Counted from the first letter of the stretch, positions 11,338 through 23,006 are shown. The stretch: 64,000 nucleotides of DNA from Bifidobacterium psychraerophilum (GCF_000741705.1 NZ_JGZI01000009.1:496001-560000); one strand, 5' to 3'. Numbers and translations are program-made. Notes: generated from the sequence alone by a model not told the origin.

Positions 11338-11376
11338 GGCAGACGGGGAAGGCCTCAAGCGCCTTCCCCGTCTGCC
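11338..11376 (+). terminator. Perfect 15-bp hairpin after metB
   Basis: Arms 11338-11352 and 11362-11376 (GGCAGACGGGGAAGG and its complement) are perfect around a 9-base loop. It lies 11 bases after the metB stop. No clear T run follows, so it may need Rho or act as a pause and stability element. Confidence 0.7.
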
Positions 11377-11419
11377 GTCGCTGCACGCGAAAAGTCGTGG
11401 AGCCTCATACACTGAACAC

Positions 11420-13432
11420 ATGACCCCGATAGACCAAGCGCTTGATGCCCTGCACACCTATTTTGGATATGATTCCTTCCGCTTGGGCCAGGATCGCGTG
11501 GTTGATGCGATTCTGACGGGGCATGACTCCCTGGCGGTCATGCCGACGGGCGCGGGGAAATCCATTTGCTACCAGGTGCCGGCAACGGTTTTGCCGGGTG
11601 TGACCATCGTCATCTCGCCACTGGTATCGCTGATGCGCGACCAGGTGGATGCCTTGGAGGATGCCGGCATCGCCGCCGCCTTCGTCAATTCGACGCAGAA
11701 CACCGAAGAGCAGCGTGCGGTCATCTCCCAGGCCGCCCAAGGCAGTCTGCGCTTGCTGTACGTTGCGCCGGAACGCCTCTCAGCACCCTCCTTCCGGGGT
11801 CTGTGCGAACATCTGCAGATTTCGATGATCGCCGTGGATGAGGCGCATTGCGTCTCCCAATGGGGCCAGGATTTCAGGCCGTCATATCTTGATATCGGCG
11901 GGTTCATCGAAGGCTTCGTCAGACGTCCGGTCGTCGCGGCGTTCACCGCGACCGCCACCGAGCAGGTGCGCGCGGACATCGTGCGGATGCTCAACCTGCA
12001 CGCCCCTGTGATGACGGTGACCGGTTTCGACCGGCCGAATCTGTTCCTTGATGTCATCCGCCTGGGCACCAAGGAAAAATCCGAGTGGATATCCCGGTAT
12101 ATCCATGAGCATGCCGATGATTCGGGCATCATCTACTGCGCCACCCGCAAGGAGACCGATGCGGTAGCTCAGGAATTGCGCCGGGGAGGGGTGTCCGCGG
12201 TCGCCTATCATGCCGGGTTGCAGCCCGATGATCGCGCCAAGGCGCAACGGGCCTTCGTCAACGATGAGGTCCAGGTGGTCGTCGCCACCAATGCCTTCGG
12301 CATGGGAATAGACAAGTCCAATGTCCGTTTCGTCATCCACCACAATATGCCCGAGAGCATCGAAGCCTACTATCAGGAGGCGGGCCGTGCCGGTCGCGAT
12401 GGCGAGCCCGCACGGTGCACGCTGCTGTGGAACGAATCGGATATCGTCACGCGCAGGCGGCTGCTGGATATGGGCAATGCCAATGACCGCCTCAGCGCGG
12501 AGGAAAGCGAATTCGTGCGCTCGCATCGACGCAGGCTGCTGGGTGCGATGATCGGTTATTGCCGCACGGCGGATTGCCTGCATCAATACATCCTGCGCTA
12601 TTTCGGACAACAGGGCGGCGATGCCTCCGTCAATGGTGCGGGTCGCGCCGGTGTAGATGGCACTGGTGCCGATGGTGCCGCCGGTGTTCCGGTCGAAGCT
12701 TCACAGTCCGTGGCGGCCGGCAACACCACGTCGGGCTGCAACAACTGCTCGAACTGCCTGGGGACCGTGAAATCCGTTGATGTGACGGATATCGCGAGGA
12801 TGGTGAGCCGATGCGTGCATGACCTCGGGCAGAGCTTCGGTGCGGGGATGCTGGTCAGGGTGCTGCGCGGCTCGCAATCGCAGGATGTGCTCAGACGCGG
12901 CTTGGACCGTTGCGCGAGCTTCGGCAAGCTGCGCGACACCAACGAAGCCGTGATCCGTGACGTGATCAACCAGATGAGCGCCGATGACTATCTGCTGATC
13001 ACCGAGGGGCGTCTGCCCTTGGTGAAGTTCGGAGCGCTTGCCGCGCAGACCGTGAAGCCCGATTTCAGCTATGCCATAACTAGTGTGATTCGCAAAGGTG
13101 ATGTTCCCGGCCTCGCTGCCTCCTCCGCCGGTGATGGCCGGAGCCGCCGATCCCGGACAAACGCCATCCCCTCCACGGGAGGCGGAAGCGCGAACGAATC
13201 CTTGGATCCGGCTGATGAGGCGATGTTCCAGCATCTGAGGGAGCTGCGTACCCAGATTGCCCGTGAGATAGGCAAACCGCCATACATAGTCTTCTCGGAC
13301 AAGACCCTGCGCGATATGGCGCAACGCCGACCATCCGACGAGTCTTCCATGCTTGACGTCAACGGCGTGGGCGAACACAAACTGGAGCTGTACGGCCAGC
13401 GTTTCATCGAGGCCATAACCACGATGGAGTAA
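11420..13432 (+). CDS. recQ: ATP-dependent DNA helicase RecQ
   Basis: 670 residues. A 3'-5' superfamily-2 helicase for repair of stalled forks and recombination. Motif I is MPTGAGKS, motif II AVDEAHCVSQWG, and the arginine-finger motif VI is QEAGRAGRDG. The zinc-binding RQC part has CRTADC and CNNCSNC, separated by an added Gly/Ala-rich linker of about 45 residues (near 395-440) that most RecQ proteins lack. A second low-complexity linker precedes a C-terminal HRDC domain. Start ATG at 11420; stands alone between hairpins. Confidence 0.93.
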   Translation: MTPIDQALDALHTYFGYDSFRLGQDRVVDAILTGHDSLAVMPTGAGKSICYQVPATVLPGVTIVISPLVSLMRDQVDALEDAGIAAAFVNSTQNTEEQRAVISQAAQGSLRLLYVAPERLSAPSFRGLCEHLQISMIAVDEAHCVSQWGQDFRPSYLDIGGFIEGFVRRPVVAAFTATATEQVRADIVRMLNLHAPVMTVTGFDRPNLFLDVIRLGTKEKSEWISRYIHEHADDSGIIYCATRKETDAVAQELRRGGVSAVAYHAGLQPDDRAKAQRAFVNDEVQVVVATNAFGMGIDKSNVRFVIHHNMPESIEAYYQEAGRAGRDGEPARCTLLWNESDIVTRRRLLDMGNANDRLSAEESEFVRSHRRRLLGAMIGYCRTADCLHQYILRYFGQQGGDASVNGAGRAGVDGTGADGAAGVPVEASQSVAAGNTTSGCNNCSNCLGTVKSVDVTDIARMVSRCVHDLGQSFGAGMLVRVLRGSQSQDVLRRGLDRCASFGKLRDTNEAVIRDVINQMSADDYLLITEGRLPLVKFGALAAQTVKPDFSYAITSVIRKGDVPGLAASSAGDGRSRRSRTNAIPSTGGGSANESLDPADEAMFQHLRELRTQIAREIGKPPYIVFSDKTLRDMAQRRPSDESSMLDVNGVGEHKLELYGQRFIEAITTME

Positions 13433-13524
13433 GGCGTCCCAGGGGTTTTCACAGATGGATCCGCATCGCGCCGCGGTTCAAGGCTGACGATGACCGTCGC
13501 CCCCTGGGGTGAGGATGGTTGGTG

Positions 13525-13615
13525 TAAGCGCAACGGGAGCTTGTGTGCAGGCTGAGAGGAAGTCAACAGACTTCGACCGTGAACTTGATGCGGGTAATGC
13601 CGCCGTAAGGACAGA
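13525..13615 (+). promoter_or_regulatory. TPP riboswitch, first of two
   Basis: The conserved THI-box elements are in order: GGGAGC (13535-13540), GCTGAGAGG (13551-13559), GACCGTGAAC (13574-13583) and CTTGATGCGGGTAATGCCG followed by CCGTAAGGA (13584-13611). It senses thiamine pyrophosphate. Stem P1 is not obvious. Its 3' end, TAAGGA, is also the ribosome site of a 10-codon reading frame that follows directly. Confidence 0.85.
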
Positions 13616-13619
13616 TTTC

Positions 13620-13652
13620 ATGACAATAACCATTGCCATCACAACCGTGTAG
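13620..13652 (+). CDS. 10-codon ORF between the two TPP riboswitches
   Basis: ATG at 13620 with TAAGGA 9 bases upstream, ending in TAG at 13652; it reads MTITIAITTV. The peptide is hydrophobic and threonine/isoleucine-rich. Its ribosome site is the closing strand of the first riboswitch, so ligand could control its translation. It may be a leader peptide or the stump of a thiamine gene that was lost. No homologue is recognised. Confidence 0.35.
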   Translation: MTITIAITTV

Positions 13653-13707
13653 CGGTTTGGCGGCGAAGCGTGCGCTTGCCACGGCATGCCGCCTGATTCG
13701 TAACCGC
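13652..13707 (+). other. Branched stem-loop between the riboswitches
   Basis: GCGGTT (13652-13657) pairs with AACCGC (13702-13707) and GGCGGC (13659-13664) with GCCGCC (13688-13693), enclosing a small AAGCG/CGCTT hairpin. No T run follows, so a classical terminator is unlikely; it may insulate the two aptamers. Confidence 0.45.
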
Positions 13708-13737
13708 TCATCAATCCGCATCAGGATCAACCATCAA

Positions 13738-15701
<1,964 letters not shown>

Positions 15702-16010
15702 AGGCCAGACCATCTGAGAAGCCAAGATATACGTATAGTATGATATTGCACATCATGTTCATTGCGTACCCTCTTCGTCACTGCCTGTCGCAGGGGAGGG
15801 GTGCTGTTTCACAGAGATGGTGGTGCTCTCATGGCTTGGTTGCGTGGATGCTTGTCTTCTATGGGTGTGGTCGTGCGGAGTTTTCTCCCTGACGCTCATG
15901 CGCTTCATTCCGGTCGGGATTGCTGTGCCGGGGATGGCTCCCGCATGGGGCCGTCCCCGTCGCTGGTGCGGGTCCGGGTGCCCGGGGCGGCGGGGGAGTA
16001 TGACCGGCGT
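15702..16010 (+). other. Intergenic region before the surface-protein gene
   Basis: The first 60 bases are AT-rich, with a palindromic ATATACGTAT and TATAGT, and may carry the promoter. The remaining 250 bases are open in the frame of the surface protein, but encode an arginine- and cysteine-rich sequence with no signal peptide, so I read them as untranslated. No poly-G or poly-C tract suggesting phase variation is seen. Confidence 0.4.
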
Positions 16011-18941
16011 ATGTCGAAGAGGGGATTGCAGGCCCTCGTCGCATTCGGTCTGGTCCTGTTCCTGCTGGTGGCGGAGATGGTGGTGCCGGTGGAACGGGCC
16101 TCTGCCGCTCCTGTTGATCTTGGGCCTGACGGGTATTTCAGCACGCTGGGTGCGGGTGCGCTTCCGGTGGCTTCGGGTAATTGGGCTTCGACGCGTCGGA
16201 TCGTGTTCGGCAAGCAGGGGAGTACGGGCACCTATGGTGGTGCAACGGTGTCTGGCGGGTACAAGACTCTGGCTAAGGGCGCGGTGGCGAGCGTACCGGA
16301 TGCTGATTATGGCCCAAATCTGGCATATACGAGGTCTGCCACGACGTCGGTTGCGGCGAATGAGACCCTGTTGTGGGCCGATGATGTGGTGACCGCGGGG
16401 TTTCGGTTTGATACGAATGCCACGTATCGTAATTCCTTTGACAGTGCGACGGGCTCGTATCGCTCGAATCTGGCGACGGTGTCGGATGCGGTGGGTGCTG
16501 CGAATTATTCCTCCTTCGAGCAGTCCTTGATGCGTGCCGCTGCGGTGGAGGGTGTGTGCACCGCCGCTCAGCCGGTGGGCTGTGGTTCCGGGAGTTATAC
16601 GCAGCAGTCCGATTCGGTGAACTCGTATCAGGTGTTCCCCTTGTCGATCGGTGATGTGAACAAGTACTTCAACCACACTTCCGGTTCAGCAACAAACGCT
16701 AATCTTGCCTGTCCTTCGAATACTTGTGCCAATGGTGCTGTTGGCTCTTGGCTGCGTTCTGCTCAATGGGGCTACGCGAGCGGTGCGTTCAGTGTGTGGT
16801 TCGACGGTCACCCGTCCAATTACGATACGGGCCTCACCGGTCTGGGTTTGCGTCCTGCTGTTCGTTTGAATCTTGATGGCTTGGTGTTGTCGGCTCTCAA
16901 CAGTGATCAGGGTCAGGGTGCGTCGGGTGATTTGCGGTTGACCTTCGTGGATCCCGGTAAGCAGTTGCATACGTGGTCTGCTTCGGTGTCGGGTGCTGCG
17001 GGATCGCGGGCCTTGAGTCTGTCGGGCGCTTCGGATTTGGGCTCGGATATGGGTTGGAAGGTCGTGGATCCTGACACTGATGTGGTGTTGGGTTCGGGCA
17101 GGACGAGCGCGGGCGGCAATATGGCGTTACCCGAGGCGTTGATGCCGGATGTGTCGAAGGATTATGACCTGTACGTGTGGGGTCAGCAGGACGGCAGCGC
17201 GACCACGGGGTTGACGAATAGGGCCACCGAGCCGGTGAAGACCACGATCAAAGGTTGGAAGGTGAAGACCCCTCCCTCCTACGGCATCGACGTGACGGGT
17301 ACCACATCGGGTGGGTTGAAGGCGTACAAAATCGGTGATTACACGGATACGGTGTTCGATCATACGGGTGCGCTCGGGTCGGTGAAATTGACGACCCCTG
17401 CCGCGGTGGTGTCCGCGCTTCTGGCTGCTGCTGGTGTGGCGGGTGGTGTGGGTGTGGATGCGGGTAATCCCATCGGCTGGGTGGGGTCGCGTTGGTTGGG
17501 GTATCCGACCAGTCCGTTGAGTGACGATGTGACTTCGGCGTTCAGTCCGTATGCGGGCAGTCTGCAGTTGTTCGCGCGCGCGTTGGCCGGTGACACCGCG
17601 TCCCTGGGGCCGGTGGCGGGCAGCCTGCCCGCCGGCACGTTCTCTTCCCTGTCGACTGTGGTGTTGCCGGTGTCTGGTCCGGGCTTGTATTTGGTGGTGG
17701 ATGATAGTCAGGCGTCTGGTGGTTCCCTGCCGATCATCGTGGGCACCAGGGTCTTCAACCCGGATCTCGGGGATGATGGGGGTCTCGTGGATTTCGCCGA
17801 CGCGGGCGTCAAAGGCAAGCCCAGGTTGGGTCGGGCTTCGTTGAAGACGAGCGTGTTGGATGTGTCGAAGCGTGTGCTCAATGATGCGGGTATGGATGGT
17901 TTCGACCTGGGTGGTCAGGTCGAGTATGAGATCGCGCTTCGAGTGCCTGACCTGTCGTCCTTCTCGGGTGTGCCGTACTCCTCTTACGTGTTCGCTTTGT
18001 CCGATGTGGCCGATGCGGGGTTGACCCTGCCTGCCGTGTCCGCGGTGCGGGTGTTGATGGATGTGCCTTCCCCGGATACGGATGTGACTGGCACACCGGG
18101 CTTGTCGGTCGGGGTGTCTGGTCAGACGGTGTCGGTGGATGGGTTGAAGGTCCTGTTCGCCGAGGATGTGTCCGGTCGTGTGGCGAATAAGGCCTCGGTT
18201 CCCGTGGGCTCCCTGATCCGCATCCGTTACAGTGCGGTGTTGAACACGGGCGCGTCCCTGTCCGCTCCGGGTGGTGGGGGTTTGCATCCGAATGTGAACA
18301 CGGCGACCCTGACCCGCTCACGGGTAGCAGGGGTCTCATCGGGTTGGGATGACGCGGGCCCGGGCGTGGAGTCCAGGAGCGCCGTGGCGCATGCGTATGT
18401 GTTCGGGTTGGACCTGGTGAAGGTCGACAAGGACGACACCACCAGGGTATTGGGTGGCGCGGGTTTCGAGGTGAGCCGCGACGGGCAGCCGCTCGGCTTC
18501 GTGCAGCTGGCTCCGGGCGTGTACCGCTTGGCGGTGCCCGGTGACGCGGGTGCGCTCAGTGAGGTCTTCTCCCACACGGACGGCACGCTGTCGTTGCAGG
18601 GTGTGGAGGCTCGTGCGCTCTCCCTGAGGGAGAGTACGGCCCCGTCGGGGTATTTCAAGGTGCCGGCCTTCACCGTCGAGGTGCTCCCGGTGTGGAACAC
18701 CGACGCCAGTGAGGTGACCTTGGCCTCATACCGTACCCATGGCACCAGCCTGGCCTTCGTGTCCCAGGATGGGCGCGCGGTCATGGTGGCCGACCCGGCC
18801 CACTCCCTGGCGAACCTGCCCTACACCGGGGGTGTCGGCATCCTCATCCTGCTGGTGCTTGCCATACTGTTTCTGGTGTTCGCGGTACGCCCGTACTATT
18901 TGTCCCACCGAGCCGAGGGCAAGGCCAACATCCTCGGCTGA
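16011..18941 (+). CDS. LPXTG cell-wall-anchored surface protein with DUF6273-like and SpaA-like domains
   Basis: 976 residues. A signal peptide (helix VAFGLVLFLLVAEMVV, cleavage near ASA-A at residue 29) leads into a DUF6273-like region (about 70-285, including FPLSIGDVNKYF, GSWLRSAQWGY and GLRPAVRLNL). A middle region follows, then an isopeptide-pilin-like domain (about 611-790, VSKRVLND), a SpaA-type domain (about 797-905) and the sortase motif LPYTGG at 936, with a closing helix and charged tail. It should be covalently fixed to peptidoglycan; adhesion is inferred. No pilin motif or neighbouring sortase is visible, so it is probably not part of a pilus operon here. The start at 16011 has only a distant GGGGGAG. 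Confidence 0.82.
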   Translation: MSKRGLQALVAFGLVLFLLVAEMVVPVERASAAPVDLGPDGYFSTLGAGALPVASGNWASTRRIVFGKQGSTGTYGGATVSGGYKTLAKGAVASVPDADYGPNLAYTRSATTSVAANETLLWADDVVTAGFRFDTNATYRNSFDSATGSYRSNLATVSDAVGAANYSSFEQSLMRAAAVEGVCTAAQPVGCGSGSYTQQSDSVNSYQVFPLSIGDVNKYFNHTSGSATNANLACPSNTCANGAVGSWLRSAQWGYASGAFSVWFDGHPSNYDTGLTGLGLRPAVRLNLDGLVLSALNSDQGQGASGDLRLTFVDPGKQLHTWSASVSGAAGSRALSLSGASDLGSDMGWKVVDPDTDVVLGSGRTSAGGNMALPEALMPDVSKDYDLYVWGQQDGSATTGLTNRATEPVKTTIKGWKVKTPPSYGIDVTGTTSGGLKAYKIGDYTDTVFDHTGALGSVKLTTPAAVVSALLAAAGVAGGVGVDAGNPIGWVGSRWLGYPTSPLSDDVTSAFSPYAGSLQLFARALAGDTASLGPVAGSLPAGTFSSLSTVVLPVSGPGLYLVVDDSQASGGSLPIIVGTRVFNPDLGDDGGLVDFADAGVKGKPRLGRASLKTSVLDVSKRVLNDAGMDGFDLGGQVEYEIALRVPDLSSFSGVPYSSYVFALSDVADAGLTLPAVSAVRVLMDVPSPDTDVTGTPGLSVGVSGQTVSVDGLKVLFAEDVSGRVANKASVPVGSLIRIRYSAVLNTGASLSAPGGGGLHPNVNTATLTRSRVAGVSSGWDDAGPGVESRSAVAHAYVFGLDLVKVDKDDTTRVLGGAGFEVSRDGQPLGFVQLAPGVYRLAVPGDAGALSEVFSHTDGTLSLQGVEARALSLRESTAPSGYFKVPAFTVEVLPVWNTDASEVTLASYRTHGTSLAFVSQDGRAVMVADPAHSLANLPYTGGVGILILLVLAILFLVFAVRPYYLSHRAEGKANILG

Positions 18942-18958
18942 GCCACAAAGCGCCGGGG

Positions 18959-19020
18959 AGTGCGCACCATGCTGCATGTAGAGCACCATTATCGGGGTGC
19001 CATGCAGCATGGTGCGCACT
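18959..19020. repeat. Perfect 20-bp inverted repeat after the surface-protein gene
   Basis: Arms 18959-18978 and 19001-19020 are exact complements beginning AGTGCGCACC. The 22-base loop contains a further GCACC...GGTGC pairing. It starts 17 bases after the stop codon. There is no T run. The remaining bases up to luxS (19021-19256) show nothing I can assign. Confidence 0.85.
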
Positions 19021-19256
19021 TCCATATCCAGACGGCCCTTCGCGTCTGAAGGCATGCACGGTGGTATGTGAAGCACCCTGATCGTCCCGGCTGGGCTGTC
19101 ATATCCCACGGTTTCAATCTGCTCGGTGGACTTCGTGCCATTCAGCAGCGCGCGGATAGTGGGTGATTATGCCCGCATGGGCTTAGCATGAAAGACGGAA
19201 GCGAGTGCGCTATCACACCCGATGAAATGAAACATTGTAGGAAGGGAATGATCATT

Positions 19257-19736
19257 ATGGCGAAACCGATTGTTGAAAGCTTCGAACTGGACCACACGAA
19301 GGTCAAAGCTCCATATGTGCGTCTGATCGATGTCGAGCAGGGACCAAGCGGCGACCGAATCTCCAATTACGATCTGCGTCTGGTGCAGCCCAATGAGAAC
19401 GCCATTCCTACGGGCGGTCTGCATACCATCGAGCATATGATCGCGGTTCTTCTGCGCGAGCGCATTCCCGGTTATATCGACTGCTCACCATTCGGGTGCC
19501 GCACGGGATTCCATCTGCTGGCATGGGGCGAGCATGACACCGCCGACATCGCCAAGGCATTGAAGGAATCCCTGGACTTCATCGCGAATGAATCAACGTG
19601 GGATGATGTGCCCGGAACCGAAATCACCAGCTGCGGCAACTATCGCGATCACAGCCTGTTCTCCGCCAAGCAGTGGAGCAAGGACATACTTGCAGAGGGC
19701 ATCAGCTCCGACGCATTCGAGCGCAAGGTCGTCTGA
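19257..19736 (+). CDS. luxS: S-ribosylhomocysteine lyase LuxS
   Basis: 159 residues, the normal length. It cleaves S-ribosylhomocysteine to homocysteine and the AI-2 precursor DPD in the activated methyl cycle. The metal ligands are HTIEH (H-x3-EH class motif) and the later cysteine in [17 protein letters not shown] lies about 10 bases before the ATG at 19257; the ATG at 19248 is in frame but too close to it. It feeds homocysteine to the metB and cysK/cbs genes encoded 9 kb upstream. Confidence 0.95.
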   Translation: MAKPIVESFELDHTKVKAPYVRLIDVEQGPSGDRISNYDLRLVQPNENAIPTGGLHTIEHMIAVLLRERIPGYIDCSPFGCRTGFHLLAWGEHDTADIAKALKESLDFIANESTWDDVPGTEITSCGNYRDHSLFSAKQWSKDILAEGISSDAFERKVV

Positions 19737-20061
19737 ATCGGGATTGCCCGAAGCGGCAGCGTCACAAGCGGCATACGCTGAACCGGCTATACCTCGAAGG
19801 GGCATCCCGGATAGTGTGCTGCGGGCTGGTCCTGCCTGCAATCCGCATCCCGATCCCGGAAGGTTGGTGGACGCCTGCACCATGCAGCGGCCACCAACGT
19901 TTTGCCCAGTTTGTGTACAGCGCTGTGAGTGATATTGTTCGTGGGCACGTTTATTGTTGCACGGTCGGCAGGGGGCCATCCACAATCGGATATGCGGCTT
20001 GCCCCGTTCTTCACGGAACGGTGTCCCAGCAACAAGAGCAGGCTGCCAGAAAGGTGAATAC
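19737..20061 (+). other. Intergenic region between luxS and the acetyltransferase gene
   Basis: 325 bases. No convincing gene or strong hairpin is seen. The part after 19930 (gatattgttcgtgggcac and ttattgttgcac) is AT-richer and may hold the promoter of the downstream gene. Confidence 0.4.
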
Positions 20062-20727
20062 GTGATTGAACCATCAGTGAACCCAGCGGAGACCGCAGAG
20101 CCCTCCCAGGCATATGTGCCGAACACTTTCACCGTTCCCGCCTTGCGGACTCCGTCCCTGGTGCAGCATTCAAGCGCCGGTGCCGCCGCTGATGAACCCT
20201 CGAAGGGTCAACGCCGTTTCAGGCATGCCGACAACAAGGATATCGATGCGATCCAGGCGATCTTCGCCAGGGCGCGACATCTGATGGCGCAGAATGGCAA
20301 CCCGAGTCAGTGGGGATCCCTGTATCCCCTGAAGGAAACGGTTCAGGAGGATCTGCGTCTGCACCGGACCATGCTTCTTGTGGATCATGAAGGCGATCAG
20401 GGCCAGGAGCGCATCCTTGCGGTGTTCTCCGTATGCGAAGGTGAGGATCCGACCTATCAGACCATTACCGATGGGCAATGGCTGAATGATGAACCCTATG
20501 TGGCGCTGCACCGTGTGGCGTCGGCAGGCATCGTGCCGGGAGTGTCCCATGAATGCCTGAATTGGGTGATTGAGAACCACCGCAATGTCCGCGGTGACAC
20601 CCACGAGCGCAACAAGGCGATGCAGCACGTATTCGAATCCGCGGGATTCAAACGCTGCGGCATCGTTCATCTGATCAACCACCGTGTTGGCGAAGCCGAA
20701 AGAATCGCCTACCACCACGCGCGATAA
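20062..20727 (+). CDS. GNAT-family N-acetyltransferase
   Basis: 221 residues. After a polar 45-residue N-terminus, the run FRHADNKDIDAIQAIFARARHLM starts a GNAT fold, with the acetyl-CoA motif region HRVASAGIVPGVSHECLNWVIENH and the closing NKAMQHVFESAGFKRCGIVHL. The start is GTG at 20062, preceded by AAAGG; upstream in-frame sequence is arginine/glycine-rich and unlike the family. Substrate unknown. It precedes alr with a 91-base gap. Confidence 0.78.
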   Translation: MIEPSVNPAETAEPSQAYVPNTFTVPALRTPSLVQHSSAGAAADEPSKGQRRFRHADNKDIDAIQAIFARARHLMAQNGNPSQWGSLYPLKETVQEDLRLHRTMLLVDHEGDQGQERILAVFSVCEGEDPTYQTITDGQWLNDEPYVALHRVASAGIVPGVSHECLNWVIENHRNVRGDTHERNKAMQHVFESAGFKRCGIVHLINHRVGEAERIAYHHAR

Positions 20728-20818
20728 AGGGGCAACCTCGCCCTCTGCACGGCATTGGGTGAGTATTGCTTGAAGAAACGCTTGTGGGCTAACACAAATA
20801 GGTCATTTCGGGTTCACA

Positions 20819-22186
20819 ATGGGGGTTATGACATTGAATGCTGCACCCCGCCTGGAATTTTCGTCGGAACTCGGAGAATCGAATTACAAACGCGCATGCC
20901 GCGAATACCCGGGTCAGGTACTGGTCGATCTGGCTGTGATGAAACGCAACATGGAGCATCTGGTCGATGTGTGCGGCGGCGCGCATTCCGGGACAGCCGT
21001 TATGGGAGTGGTGAAGGCGGATGCTTATGGGCATGGCCTGATTCCTTCGGCATTGGCCGCGCTCGCAGGGGGAGCGACCTGGCTGGGTACCGCGCAGCCC
21101 CGTGAGGCGCTGCTGCTGAGAAAAGCAGGCATCGGCCCTGATCGCTGCCATATTCTGACGTGGCTGTACAACGGCACAGCCGCACCATTCGAGGACTTGA
21201 TCGCCTCCGATATCGACATCTCCGTAGGTTCGCTCGCAGGCATCGAAGCACTTGCCGCCGCCGCCCGCAAACTTGGGAAAACGGCACGCGTGCATGTCAA
21301 AGTGGATACAGGTTTCGGTCGCAACGGGTTCACCCCGGAGGCATTTGATGATGCCCTGGATCTGCTCGGACGTTTCAAAGCGGAGGGCGCCATTGAGATC
21401 ATCGGCCAGTGGAGCCATCTCGCCGTGGCGGATATGCCGAAGCAGCCTGTTTTCGTGTCATCGACAGACAGGCAGATCGCCAATTTCGAGGAGTTCTCGC
21501 TGCGCATGCACGAGGCGGGACTCTCACCGCAAATCAGGCATCTGGCGAATACCGCCGCAACGCTGACGCGCCCTGCGATCCACTATGACCTGACCAGACC
21601 GGGAATCGGGCTGTATGGCTATGAACCCGATCCTTCCATGGGAACACCATCGAAGTACGCGCTCACCCCAGCCATGAGTCTGCAGGCCCAACTGGCCACG
21701 GTGAAACATCTTGAAGCCGGTCATGGCATCTCCTATGGCCGCACCTACTTGACGGAGCAGGAGACCAGCGCCGCGGTGATGCCCCTCGGCTATGCCGATG
21801 GCATCCACCGTTCGGCATCCGGTTCGGATGTGGAGGGCTCCCTGGGTCAGGAGCATCTTGGAGGGCCGATTCGCGTGATGACTACGGCAGGGCCGAGGCT
21901 GGTACGGGTCTCCGGCCGCGTATGCATGGACCAATGCGTACTCGATCTGCACGGCGATGCGGATCAGCTAGGCGTGCACGAGGGGGATACCGTGCTGCTC
22001 TTCGGTCCGGGGCGCGGCGAGGAGCAATGTGAGCCGACCGCGGATGATTGGGCTCGTGCGGCTGGGACCATATGCTACGAGATATTCACCTGCCTGCGCA
22101 GCCGAATCCCCAGGCTCTATCTGCATGCCCAGACGGCTCTGCCCGCCCAGGACCTGGGGATGCTTGATCCCCGGTCCCTGCTGTAA
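20819..22186 (+). CDS. alr: Alanine racemase
   Basis: 455 residues. It interconverts L- and D-alanine for peptidoglycan. The PLP lysine is in VVKADAYGHG, the second catalytic base tyrosine is in GHGISYGRTY, and RVCMDQ and DTVLLFG close the C-terminal beta domain. It is some 70-80 residues longer than typical Alr, through an N-terminal extension and an insertion of about 25 residues near RSASGSDVEGSLGQEHLGG. The ATG at 20819 lacks a strong ribosome site; the ATG at 20828 is an alternative. Confidence 0.92.
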   Translation: MGVMTLNAAPRLEFSSELGESNYKRACREYPGQVLVDLAVMKRNMEHLVDVCGGAHSGTAVMGVVKADAYGHGLIPSALAALAGGATWLGTAQPREALLLRKAGIGPDRCHILTWLYNGTAAPFEDLIASDIDISVGSLAGIEALAAAARKLGKTARVHVKVDTGFGRNGFTPEAFDDALDLLGRFKAEGAIEIIGQWSHLAVADMPKQPVFVSSTDRQIANFEEFSLRMHEAGLSPQIRHLANTAATLTRPAIHYDLTRPGIGLYGYEPDPSMGTPSKYALTPAMSLQAQLATVKHLEAGHGISYGRTYLTEQETSAAVMPLGYADGIHRSASGSDVEGSLGQEHLGGPIRVMTTAGPRLVRVSGRVCMDQCVLDLHGDADQLGVHEGDTVLLFGPGRGEEQCEPTADDWARAAGTICYEIFTCLRSRIPRLYLHAQTALPAQDLGMLDPRSLL

Positions 22187-22303
22187 GGGTCCGCTCCGGC
22201 AGGGGCTTCGCTTCGCGGATCGCCGCTCATACTGTGTGATGCGTCATAGTCTCTGTCGGCGTAATAACTTGCAGGGGGCCGGCGAAGGTGGTGTCATATC
22301 AGT

Positions 22304-22768
22304 ATGAGCGAATACAAAGGAAATGAACCGTCAGAGATTGCCTACACCGCCGTGGCCAATGTCACCGGTGGTCGAAATGGCCATGCCGTAAGTCATGAGC
22401 CTGACCTTGAACTTGATCTGGATACCCCCGTCGCAATGGGCGGCAAGGGCAACGGCACCAACCCGGAGCAGCTTTTCGCCATCGGTTGGGGCGCTTGCTT
22501 CCAGGGCGCACTGGGCCTTGCAGGCAAGGAGCTGCGAATCGCCGGCAGCAAGTTGGCGAAGAGCAAGGTGCGCACGCACGTCTCCATCGGACCGGAGGGT
22601 GAATCCTTCGGCATCAAGGCGAAGATCGAGGTCTTCGTTCCCGATGTTGACGAGGAGACCGTTGCCAAGCTCGTTGACCGCACCCAGGAGCTGTGCCCCT
22701 ACTCCAAGGCGACTGCGGGCAATGTGCCTACTGAAGTCGTTGTTGTGGATGCCGATCCCTTCGAGTAA
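22304..22768 (+). CDS. Organic hydroperoxide resistance protein (Ohr/OsmC family)
   Basis: 154 residues. Thiol-dependent peroxidase that reduces organic hydroperoxides. The two catalytic cysteines are in GACFQGAL and in ELCPYSKATAGN, the latter matching the Ohr signature CPYSKATRGN. Monocistronic with its own terminator. No adjacent OhrR-type regulator is present. Confidence 0.9.
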   Translation: MSEYKGNEPSEIAYTAVANVTGGRNGHAVSHEPDLELDLDTPVAMGGKGNGTNPEQLFAIGWGACFQGALGLAGKELRIAGSKLAKSKVRTHVSIGPEGESFGIKAKIEVFVPDVDEETVAKLVDRTQELCPYSKATAGNVPTEVVVVDADPFE

Positions 22769-22791
22769 TACCCGGAGATAGGCTTCATTCA

Positions 22792-22826
22792 GCCCTCACC
22801 GTGCCTGTCACGGTGAGGGCTTTCTC
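22792..22826 (+). terminator. Rho-independent terminator after ohr
   Basis: Perfect 13-bp arms 22792-22804 and 22810-22822 (AGCCCTCACCGTG) with a 5-base loop, followed by TTTCT. Confidence 0.9.
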
Positions 22827-23006
22827 GTATGTCCTCCGTCCCAAAAACCTGAAGGACATGCGTTTTTGGCGACATGCCGAGGCGTCGTTGAAACATCAGG
22901 CATAAGAGTTCATCGAAACATAATCGTTCGTTAACAAAGATAACTTGTTCCCGGGGAAAAGAAGTGTGGATCGGATAACCACACTAGAAGGGAATAGGAA
23001 AACTCT

